Positions 57,656 through 64,000 of a DNA stretch of 64,000 bases are shown in pieces; position 1 is the stretch's first letter; the number at the start of each line of letters is the position of its first letter. Position numbers and translations under genes: made by a program. The notes under the pieces were generated by a model that worked only from the letters and a program-made list of their open reading frames with translations, did no database searches and had not been told where the DNA came from. The DNA is taken from the NCBI RefSeq assembly GCF_001591665.1, contig NZ_BCVI01000017.1:1-64000 (forward strand). The letters are read 5' to 3'. The stretch comes from Neobacillus soli NBRC 102451 (lineage in GTDB: Bacteria > Bacillota > Bacilli > Bacillales > Cytobacillaceae).

Positions 57656-59218
57656 ATGAATAATAGAGAAGGATATATCTTCTGGAGGTTGGCCTATTCT
57701 CTTATTTCTGACCAGGGCTACCGGATTATTCAATTATTTGAAAATCAAAAAGAATTATGGCTTGAAAAAATAGAAAATAAAAAAGCTCCGATCATTCGCC
57801 TATTGCTCCATAATTTAGATTGGGGCAATGCGATGCAGCGTGATATCGAGTTCACAGCTGTTAATGGGGAAAGAATACGTAAACAAATTGGCCGTCATGA
57901 GTTAAATATTGTCAATCTCTATGTCAGCCAATTTCCGCCTGTTGATGATTATGAATCCCGTCTTGGCGCAACTTTTGTTCATCCGGAAGGAAAAAAGACA
58001 TCGGTCAGTTCCTTCCTTTTAGCAGAGGGAGAATACGAAACCGGTTTCCAACGGTTATCTGAGCGGCTAGGGTATGAGCTTCAGTTTCCAATTAGTCAGG
58101 ATTATTCAGAACAGGATGGTGAGTCGATTAAGAAAGAGGCCTTGGAATATGCGATAAAAAAGGTAAAAACGGAACGTGCTATTTTAATGAATGGCAAACC
58201 TTTCTTTACCTATGTTTTCATTGCCATCCAGCTCGCTGTTTTTTTCTGGCTGCAAATTCATGGCGGTAGTACAAATACTTCTACGCTGATCAAATACGGG
58301 GCAAAAGTCAACTATTTAATCATGGAAGGAGAATGGTGGAGATTTATTACACCTGTTTTTCTTCATATTGGTTTTTTGCATTTGGTAATGAATACATTGG
58401 CCTTGTATTTTCTTGGAACAACAGTGGAACGAATCTTTGGTAATGTTAGGTTTTCATTTATCTACTTGTTTGCAGGTGTTACTGGTTTTATTGCGAGTTT
58501 CATTTTTAGTGCCAATTTATCAGCAGGAGCTAGCGGTGCTATTTACGGCTGCTTTGGTGCCTTATTATTTTTTGGTGCAATTTACCCAAAATTATTTTTC
58601 CGAACGATGGGAATGAATTTGATCATTGTTCTCGGAATAAACCTTGTGTTCAGCTCCTCTGCACCTGGGATTGATAATGCCGGCCATTTAGGTGGATTAG
58701 CTGGAGGGTTTCTGGCGGCGGGTATTGTCTATTTTCCACAGAAGAGAAAGCTATGGCTGCAATTGCTATTTATCATCGGTTCAGCTGCACTTGTGTGGGG
58801 GTCATTAAACCATGGATTTGGTGCGGCAGGAAAATCTCATGATGAAAGCTCCAATTTAGTGATGGCGCAGGAGTATGTTAAACAAAATAATTATGATCAA
58901 GCCTACAGTGTTTTAAAGGATTCTGAAAAGAACTCAACCAATCTATCTGAGAAAACCTATTTTCTGTTATCCTTTGTGGAGATAAAGAAGGAGATGCTTT
59001 CGGATGCCAAAACCCATTTACAAAAGGCCATCCAGCTTGATCCGAATTTTGATGAGGCCTATTTCAATCTAGCACTGGTAAACCTAGAACAAAACGAAGT
59101 GGAACAGGCAAAAGTAAATGCTGAAAAGGCAGCTAAACTTAAACCGAATCAAAAGGAATACAATGATTTAGTTCGCGAAATTAATCAACATCTCCAGTCA
59201 TCTGGCGGAGGAGAATAG
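57656..59218 (+). CDS. yqgP: Rhomboid intramembrane protease YqgP (GluP)
   Basis: A 520-residue protein: a cytoplasmic N-terminal domain (about 1-180), a rhomboid core of seven helices (about 185-390) with catalytic S293 in GASGAIYG and H344 in NAGHLGGLAGG, and a C-terminal region (about 400-515) with tetratricopeptide-like repeats (YFNLALVNLEQNEVEQAK). The catalytic residues match the B. subtilis S288/H339 spacing. YqgP cleaves the magnesium transporter MgtE with FtsH and is linked to membrane protein quality control. yqgQ-glcK follow. Confidence 0.93.
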   Translation: MNNREGYIFWRLAYSLISDQGYRIIQLFENQKELWLEKIENKKAPIIRLLLHNLDWGNAMQRDIEFTAVNGERIRKQIGRHELNIVNLYVSQFPPVDDYESRLGATFVHPEGKKTSVSSFLLAEGEYETGFQRLSERLGYELQFPISQDYSEQDGESIKKEALEYAIKKVKTERAILMNGKPFFTYVFIAIQLAVFFWLQIHGGSTNTSTLIKYGAKVNYLIMEGEWWRFITPVFLHIGFLHLVMNTLALYFLGTTVERIFGNVRFSFIYLFAGVTGFIASFIFSANLSAGASGAIYGCFGALLFFGAIYPKLFFRTMGMNLIIVLGINLVFSSSAPGIDNAGHLGGLAGGFLAAGIVYFPQKRKLWLQLLFIIGSAALVWGSLNHGFGAAGKSHDESSNLVMAQEYVKQNNYDQAYSVLKDSEKNSTNLSEKTYFLLSFVEIKKEMLSDAKTHLQKAIQLDPNFDEAYFNLALVNLEQNEVEQAKVNAEKAAKLKPNQKEYNDLVREINQHLQSSGGGE

Positions 59219-59242
59219 ATAAATTTAAAAGGGGTCCCCAAA

Positions 59243-59461
59243 ATGAAAACAATTTACGAGATTCAGCAATTCTTAAAAAGCTTCGGAACGATTATTTATA
59301 TTGGCGATCGAGTCGCAGACCTTGAGCTTATGGAGTCAGAACTGAAAGAACTCTATCAATCACAGTTGATTGAGCCAAGGGAATTCCAAACGGCTTTGTT
59401 AATATTACGACAGGAAATTCGATTTCAAAAAGAAAAAACTAATAAAAAGATAGGTGATTAA
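59243..59461 (+). CDS. yqgQ: YqgQ family protein (DUF910)
   Basis: A 72-residue three-helix protein with IYIGDRVADLELMESELKELY, the YqgQ pattern. It resembles nucleic-acid-binding helical bundles; role unknown. It lies between yqgP (24 bases upstream) and glcK, whose start is two bases past its stop. Confidence 0.9.
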   Translation: MKTIYEIQQFLKSFGTIIYIGDRVADLELMESELKELYQSQLIEPREFQTALLILRQEIRFQKEKTNKKIGD

Positions 59462-59462
59462 A

Positions 59463-60446
59463 TTGTTAAATAATTGGATTGCTGGTGTCGATTTGGGCGG
59501 GACAACTACGAAAATAGCATTTGTTACAATGGATGGGGAAATCGTTCATAAATGGGAAATACCCACTGATAATTCAAATGAAGGACAAAATATTACGGCA
59601 AATATTGCAAAAGCAATTAATGAAAAAATTCATCTAGTTGGCCGGACAAACGACCATTTGCTTGGAATAGGGATGGGCGCACCGGGACCAGTGGACTATA
59701 AAACCGGGATTATTTTAAATACTGTGAATTTAGGCTGGAAGGATAACTTTCCTCTTAAGGAAAGTTTAGAAGCAGCGACATCGCTTCCGGCAGCGATTGA
59801 AAATGACGCAAACTGTGCGGCATTGGGTGAAATGTGGAAGGGTGCGGGGAACGGAGCCAAGGACCTTGTTTGTGTCACACTAGGAACTGGTGTAGGCGGC
59901 GGTGTCATCACGAACGGAAACATCGTTCAGGGCGTCAATGGTGCAGCAGGTGAAATCGGTCATATTACAGCGATTCCATTTGGCGGTGCACCTTGCAATT
60001 GCGGCCGGACAGGTTGTCTTGAAACGGTGGCATCTGCGACAGGAATCGTTCGGTTAGCGATGGCTGAGCTTAGTGCAGGTGGGCCGCCAAAGGGAGAATT
60101 GGCTATGAAGTTTGCTGGTAACGGAAGCGTAACAGCTAAAGATGTCTTTGATGCTGCCCGCAATGGTGATGATTTGGCAAAAAAGGTTTTAGACAAAGTC
60201 ACCTTTCATTTAGGATTTGTTTTAGCAAGTATTGCCAACACACTTAATCCGGAAAAAATCGTTTTGGGCGGCGGTGTATCAAAGGCGGGCGCGATTTTGT
60301 TAGACTCGGTCAGAGAATACTTTGAAAAGTATGCTTTTTCATCAGTAAAGAATTCCACACAACTAACGTTAGCCACTTTAGGAAACGATGCGGGTGTGTT
60401 AGGGGCAGCATGGATCATTAAGAATAAATTAAATAAGGAGCGATAA
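59463..60446 (+). CDS. glcK: Glucokinase (ROK family)
   Basis: A 327-residue ROK kinase that phosphorylates glucose to glucose 6-phosphate with ATP. Visible motifs: phosphate-binding GVDLGGTTTKIAF, sugar-binding ENDANCAALGE with catalytic Asp, GTGVGGGVI, and the ROK zinc site GHITAIPFGGAPCNCGRTGCLE. TTG 59463 (MLNNWIAGVDLGG) fits the family; GTG 59454 is an alternative inside yqgQ. Terminator follows. Confidence 0.93.
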   Translation: MLNNWIAGVDLGGTTTKIAFVTMDGEIVHKWEIPTDNSNEGQNITANIAKAINEKIHLVGRTNDHLLGIGMGAPGPVDYKTGIILNTVNLGWKDNFPLKESLEAATSLPAAIENDANCAALGEMWKGAGNGAKDLVCVTLGTGVGGGVITNGNIVQGVNGAAGEIGHITAIPFGGAPCNCGRTGCLETVASATGIVRLAMAELSAGGPPKGELAMKFAGNGSVTAKDVFDAARNGDDLAKKVLDKVTFHLGFVLASIANTLNPEKIVLGGGVSKAGAILLDSVREYFEKYAFSSVKNSTQLTLATLGNDAGVLGAAWIIKNKLNKER

Positions 60447-60448
60447 GA

Positions 60449-60479
60449 ATGTACCTGCAGAAATGCAGGTGCATTTTTT
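60449..60479 (+). terminator. Terminator of yqgP-yqgQ-glcK
   Basis: atgtacctgca and tgcaggtgcat pair (one wobble) around gaaa, followed by a T-run. Confidence 0.8.
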
Positions 60480-60519
60480 CTAGAATCCATCATATGATTT
60501 TTATGATGGAAGGAGTGGT

Positions 60520-61710
60520 ATGATGGAGGTAAGTGTTCGTGCGGGAGATACATTATCCTTTCTAAGTAAATTGTTTAACATTCCCCTGAAACTCATTGAA
60601 GATTCCAACTTAAATGTAAATCCAAACAAGTTGAAAGCGGGAGAAAAGCTACATTTGCCTGGTTATATTTCTGTACCCTATGTGATAAAAAAAGGTGATA
60701 CTATTTGGAAAATAGGCGCTGCAAAAAATGTAGGAGCGGATGCACTTTTAATCCTAAATCAAAACATGGATGCGGAACAATTAAAATTGGGTGAAACCAT
60801 CCTTTTGCCCGAAAGAATGATCACTCCATTGACCAACATAAAAACGGCTTATGATAATAATAGCCTCTTAAAAGAGCTCAGCCGCTTCAAAGAAGTCTAC
60901 CCATTTATTTCAGTTAAACCGATTGGGAAAAGCGTGCTGGGTAATGCGATTCAGGAAATTCGGATTGGAAAGGGCGAAAAAAAAGTGCATATGAATGCCT
61001 CATTCCATGCGAATGAATGGATCACAACCATGGTACTTATGAGCCTGGTAGATAAGTATGTCCGTTCATTAACGAATGGAACTTTAATAAGAGGGATGAA
61101 AGCTCTCAAGCTGTATCAGGACGTTGAATTATCGGTAGTCCCGATGGTTAATCCTGATGGTGTAGATCTGGTTTTAAACGGGCCTCCTTTGAAGCTAAGA
61201 GAGGATGTCATTGCAATCAATGAAGGCAGTGATGATTTTACCCATTGGAAGGCGAATATCCGGGGAATCGATTTAAATAATCAATTCCCGGCAAACTGGG
61301 ATATTTGCCAAAAAAATAAGCTCCCGAAGTCGCCTGCTCCAAGGGACTTTCCCGGAGAGTCTCCATTAACGGAACCAGAAGCTAGGGCCATGGCTGATTT
61401 GGCTAAAACTAATTCATTTGATTGTCTTCTAGCCTTTCACACCCAAGGGGAGGAATTTTATTGGGGCTATGAGGGTTTTGAGCCTCAGGAATCAGAAACA
61501 ATTGCAAAAGAATTTGAAAGAGCCAGCGGTTACGAGGCAATTCGCTATGTAAACAGTCATGCAGGTTATAAGGATTGGTTTATTCAGGAATTTAAGCGCC
61601 CAGGTTTTACACTGGAGTTAGGAAAAGGCATTAACCCTCTCCCACTTTCTCAATTTCAACAAATTCTTAAAGCGGCGGAGGGCATTTTTATTGCTGCCCT
61701 TAATTGTTAA
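60520..61710 (+). CDS. yqgT: Gamma-D-glutamyl-diamino acid endopeptidase (YqgT, ENP1-type)
   Basis: A 396-residue peptidoglycan hydrolase: two N-terminal LysM repeats (about 3-48 and 53-97; VRAGDTLSFLSKLFNIP and VIKKGDTIWKIG) and an M14 metallocarboxypeptidase-type domain. The zinc ligands are in ASFHANEW (His and Glu) and LAFHTQGEE (His), with catalytic Glu in FTLELGKG. The enzyme cleaves gamma-D-Glu to diaminopimelate bonds of stem peptides, mainly in sporulation or germination. Starts at 60520 or 60523 behind GAAGGAGTGG. There is no signal peptide. Confidence 0.92.
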   Translation: MMEVSVRAGDTLSFLSKLFNIPLKLIEDSNLNVNPNKLKAGEKLHLPGYISVPYVIKKGDTIWKIGAAKNVGADALLILNQNMDAEQLKLGETILLPERMITPLTNIKTAYDNNSLLKELSRFKEVYPFISVKPIGKSVLGNAIQEIRIGKGEKKVHMNASFHANEWITTMVLMSLVDKYVRSLTNGTLIRGMKALKLYQDVELSVVPMVNPDGVDLVLNGPPLKLREDVIAINEGSDDFTHWKANIRGIDLNNQFPANWDICQKNKLPKSPAPRDFPGESPLTEPEARAMADLAKTNSFDCLLAFHTQGEEFYWGYEGFEPQESETIAKEFERASGYEAIRYVNSHAGYKDWFIQEFKRPGFTLELGKGINPLPLSQFQQILKAAEGIFIAALNC

Positions 61711-61847
61711 ATTTCCCCTTTGCCTTGAGATGTGGTGCCTGCTTCTTTTTACCTATTTTTCAATATACTTGAAAAAGTTGAAACATTACTGTAAAAAATT
61801 CGTACTAGTTTACGAGCGGTAAAAAAGAAGGGGGAGAATGGATTACA

Positions 61848-62975
61848 TTGAACCAACGAAAAAGAAAGAAATCTATTCTATTCAAACTCCTATTCATTTT
61901 ATTGACCCTTCTTTTAGGAGCATGCACGAAAATGGAGTCTATTCCAGCAAAAAATGAAAAGCCCAAGGCACCGGTTACTGTTTTAGGGGCAGAATGGAAT
62001 TTGCCTATTTCCATCCCAGAAGGAGAATTTTACAAGCTCAGTGGCTGGCTTTCTGAGACAGAGATTGTCTACATTACTAATTTAGAACAGACTTCTAGTG
62101 TCTACCAGTACAATCTTTTATCAGGTCAAAGTAAATTCATTTATAAAAGTGATAATCCCATCGTCAATGTACAAATTAGCCCTTCAAAAAAATATCTATT
62201 AATCCATTCCTCACCATCCTCAAATGAAGGACTGGTCACCATCATCGATATAAAAGGATCCGAATTGCTGCAAGAATCGTTTGCTTCCTATGAGTTAGTC
62301 TTTGAGTGGAATCCATATAACGAGTCTGAGATTCTTGTCACTAAATTTGCTGAGGATTGGACGTTTCAAGTAGTGTTAGTAGATATGAAGGATTTAAAAA
62401 TATCCGAAAGGTCACTAACACAGCCTTTTATTAAATGGATGAATAAGAAGGATATTGCCTTTTTAAATTGGGATAAAAATAATCCCGCCCTTGTTGCACC
62501 GCTAATCGTAAAAGAATTAGAGAATGGCAATGAAAGAACTGTTTTTCCATCGGTGGTTCAATTTTCAGCATTTCGTGATCTGCTCATGACAGTCTCAGTC
62601 AATGACAAGGATCAATCAATGGCAGCCTACTCCTTTTTCGACAAAGGAAACAAAAAGGTTTTCTCGTTTTCTATTCCACAGTTAACAAGGTTTTCAGATT
62701 GGTTAGTTCCCTTTTATGATTACAATAAACATAAGGGACAGTTTATCACCTTCAGGCCCGTGAAAAGCGGGGATGCAGATTCCTATTCGGAGGGCTTTCA
62801 GCTTGTCACCTATAACCTTAAGAAGGAGGGTTCCCTCCCAGAGTTGGTTATGGAAGGCTTGGAAAATGCGCCGGTTCAATTCTCCCCATCCGGTGAAGCT
62901 CTTCTATATGGGAACCGTTTTGATAAAATTATCGATATTAAAACAAAGAAAATATACGAACTGATAAAAGAATGA
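61848..62975 (+). CDS. yqgU: YqgU-like lipoprotein
   Basis: A 375-residue protein with a lipoprotein signal peptide ending LLLGAC (lipid-modified Cys near residue 26) and a beta-propeller-like body with repeated strands (for example SGWLSETEIVYITN, VVNVQISPSKKYLLIHS, VQFSPSGEALLYGN). Probably extracytoplasmic and membrane-anchored; function unknown. TTG 61848 follows AAGAAGGGGGAG, a rather wide 12-base spacing. Matches yqgU position. Confidence 0.85.
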   Translation: MNQRKRKKSILFKLLFILLTLLLGACTKMESIPAKNEKPKAPVTVLGAEWNLPISIPEGEFYKLSGWLSETEIVYITNLEQTSSVYQYNLLSGQSKFIYKSDNPIVNVQISPSKKYLLIHSSPSSNEGLVTIIDIKGSELLQESFASYELVFEWNPYNESEILVTKFAEDWTFQVVLVDMKDLKISERSLTQPFIKWMNKKDIAFLNWDKNNPALVAPLIVKELENGNERTVFPSVVQFSAFRDLLMTVSVNDKDQSMAAYSFFDKGNKKVFSFSIPQLTRFSDWLVPFYDYNKHKGQFITFRPVKSGDADSYSEGFQLVTYNLKKEGSLPELVMEGLENAPVQFSPSGEALLYGNRFDKIIDIKTKKIYELIKE

Positions 62976-62985
62976 CAATGCAAAC

Positions 62986-63016
62986 AAAAAAAGACTGCCT
63001 CGGGCAGTCTTTTTAA
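62986..63016. terminator. Bidirectional terminator between yqgU and the DUF2759 gene
   Basis: aaaagactgcc and ggcagtctttt are complementary around tcg with A and T runs, between convergent genes. Confidence 0.85.
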
Positions 63017-63025
63017 GTGCGTTTC

Positions 63026-63202
63026 TTAGTGGGTTCCAGTAGGGAAGCCGGAATTGACAATTGTCATGACCGTAAACCAGCCAAAAACAAAGAATGATGC
63101 TACTCCCCAGAATGCACCTAAGAAGTTTTTATTCTTTAGTGCGCTAAATCCACCGTATGCTGCAAGCAAGGTAACAATAGCAAAAATAATAATTAAACCC
63201 AT
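63026..63202 (-). CDS. DUF2759 family small membrane protein
   Basis: A 58-residue protein with two hydrophobic helices (residues 2-20 and 28-48) separated by SALKNKNFLG, ending SGFPTGTH. This is the DUF2759 pattern of Bacillus (the yqgV/yqgW neighbourhood). ATG 63202 follows AAAAAGGGGG; the longer frame to 63250 adds a tail before that site. Function unknown. Confidence 0.8.
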   Translation of the reverse strand: MGLIIIFAIVTLLAAYGGFSALKNKNFLGAFWGVASFFVFGWFTVMTIVNSGFPTGTH

Positions 63203-63416
63203 GAAAAATCCCCCTTTTTGGTCATAAGCGGGCAATCCGCCAACATTCAAAGAAAGTTATGTAACTATATTATATACATTCGTTTCCTATTTTATATTTT
63301 TTTCTTCTATTTGTCGAGGACAAAAATACATCTATGTTTTTGCAGCTGTTATTTCTCTCTCCTTGTTATATGGTGTAAAATAAATATAGTGTAATTTGCA
63401 ATTGGAGGTACTTGAA

Positions 63417-64000
63417 ATGAAATGGAAACAAATACCCTTAGGGGTGATGCAGACGAACTGTTACATAGTGGAAAATGCCGATCGGTCCTGTTTAATTATT
63501 GACCCTGGCAGTGAAGGAAAGAAACTAATTAATTTGCTGAATCAAAGAAAATTAAAACCAAGTGCAATTTTTTTAACCCATGCCCATTTTGATCATATTG
63601 GCGCTGTTGATGTGATCAGGGATTTTTATGGAATTCCTGTTTATCTTCATAAACAGGAGGAAAAGTGGTTAGGTGACCCGTCATTAAATGGCTCACAACT
63701 TTTTATGATCCAGGATGCAGTAAAGATTAAACCTGCCGAACATATATTAAAAAATGAAGGCCAGATGACAATAGGCGATTTTGAGTTTAGCATTTTTCAT
63801 ACCCCAGGTCATTCGCCTGGAAGTGTTTCTTACTATTTCAAGAATGACGGGTTTGTTATCTCTGGTGATGCTTTATTTCAAGCCAGTATCGGCCGTACAG
63901 ACCTGCCTGGAGGGAATGAATCACAGCTCTTAAAAAGTATTCACGAAAAGCTTTTAACATTACCTGAGGACACCTATGTCTTGTCAGGACACGGTCCTGT
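63417..64000 (+). CDS. yqgX: Metallo-beta-lactamase-fold hydrolase YqgX (partial, runs off the end)
   Basis: The first 194 codons of a glyoxalase II-like hydrolase. The metal motif THAHFDHIGAV (H-x-H-x-D-H), the GHSPGSVSY His and VISGDALF Asp are all present, and the last complete segment is LSGHGP. Family members are about 210 residues, so some 15-20 residues lie beyond the window. Probably hydrolyses a thioester such as S-lactoyl or bacillithiol adducts; substrate unproven. Start behind TTGGAGGTACTTG. Confidence 0.92.
   Translation, partial: MKWKQIPLGVMQTNCYIVENADRSCLIIDPGSEGKKLINLLNQRKLKPSAIFLTHAHFDHIGAVDVIRDFYGIPVYLHKQEEKWLGDPSLNGSQLFMIQDAVKIKPAEHILKNEGQMTIGDFEFSIFHTPGHSPGSVSYYFKNDGFVISGDALFQASIGRTDLPGGNESQLLKSIHEKLLTLPEDTYVLSGHGP

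Overview
The window looks like chromosomal DNA of a low-GC, endospore-forming Bacillaceae (a Bacillus or Neobacillus-type organism). The gene order follows the Bacillus subtilis yqeW-rpsU-yqeY ... dnaG-sigA ... sodA-pbpA-pst ... yqgX region almost gene for gene. Sporulation-associated families (YqfC, YqfD, YqfQ, YqfZ, YqgT), a T-box in front of glycyl-tRNA synthetase and many TTG or GTG starts behind strong Shine-Dalgarno sites fit this. No rRNA, tRNA, prophage, insertion-sequence transposase or CRISPR array was seen.

Layout. 1-2.2 kb: a repeat-rich stretch of long hairpins with an inverted-repeat frame, then a Na/Pi-cotransporter-like gene (yqeW, minus strand) and five short tandem repeats. 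2.2-5.2 kb: rpsU-yqeY, then a short NfeD protein, the flotillin floA and a small membrane-anchored protein. 5.4-10.3 kb: a 1605-residue secreted protein that fuses three unrelated metalloprotease domains (thermolysin-like M4, M64 and M28). It sits in an otherwise conserved junction and is the standout of the window. 11.1-19.4 kb: yqfC-yqfD-phoH, pgpH-ybeY-dgkA, cdd-era, yqzL-recO, covering sporulation, c-di-AMP turnover, ribosome maturation and repair. 19.4-26.4 kb: T-box-glyQS, ccpN-yqfL, a decayed yqxD remnant, dnaG and sigA. 26.6-30.3 kb: an acyl-CoA dehydrogenase, cytochrome c550 (cccA), trmK-yqfO and a 5-copy array of about 52 bp hairpin repeats. 30.5-37.4 kb: ispH, yqfQ, the cshB helicase, nfo, yqfT and the zinc operon znuC-znuB-zur. 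37.4-46.6 kb: yqfW, yqfX, ispG, yqfZ, a DUF1189 protein, an Fe-S FNR-type regulator divergent from sodA, an MFS protein and pbpA.

46.6-64 kb: the phosphate-starvation operon pstS-C-A-B-B-phoU behind an exact 11-bp-spaced Pho-box array; a three-gene operon (DUF4912 protein, GT4 glycosyltransferase, unrecognised protein); rpmG; yqgN-DUF92; L-lactate dehydrogenase; a small membrane protein; the rhomboid protease yqgP with yqgQ-glcK; the peptidoglycan endopeptidase yqgT; the lipoprotein yqgU; a DUF2759 protein; and a metallo-beta-lactamase-fold hydrolase (yqgX) cut by the window end.

Most of the window is housekeeping core. The accessory or altered parts are the protease chimera, the repeat clusters, the loss of yqxD, the single-chain GlyRS in place of glyQ/glyS, the short NfeD, the FNR-sodA pairing and the inserted acyl-CoA dehydrogenase and ldh. 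Functional statements come from motif recognition and family knowledge; no database search was run.
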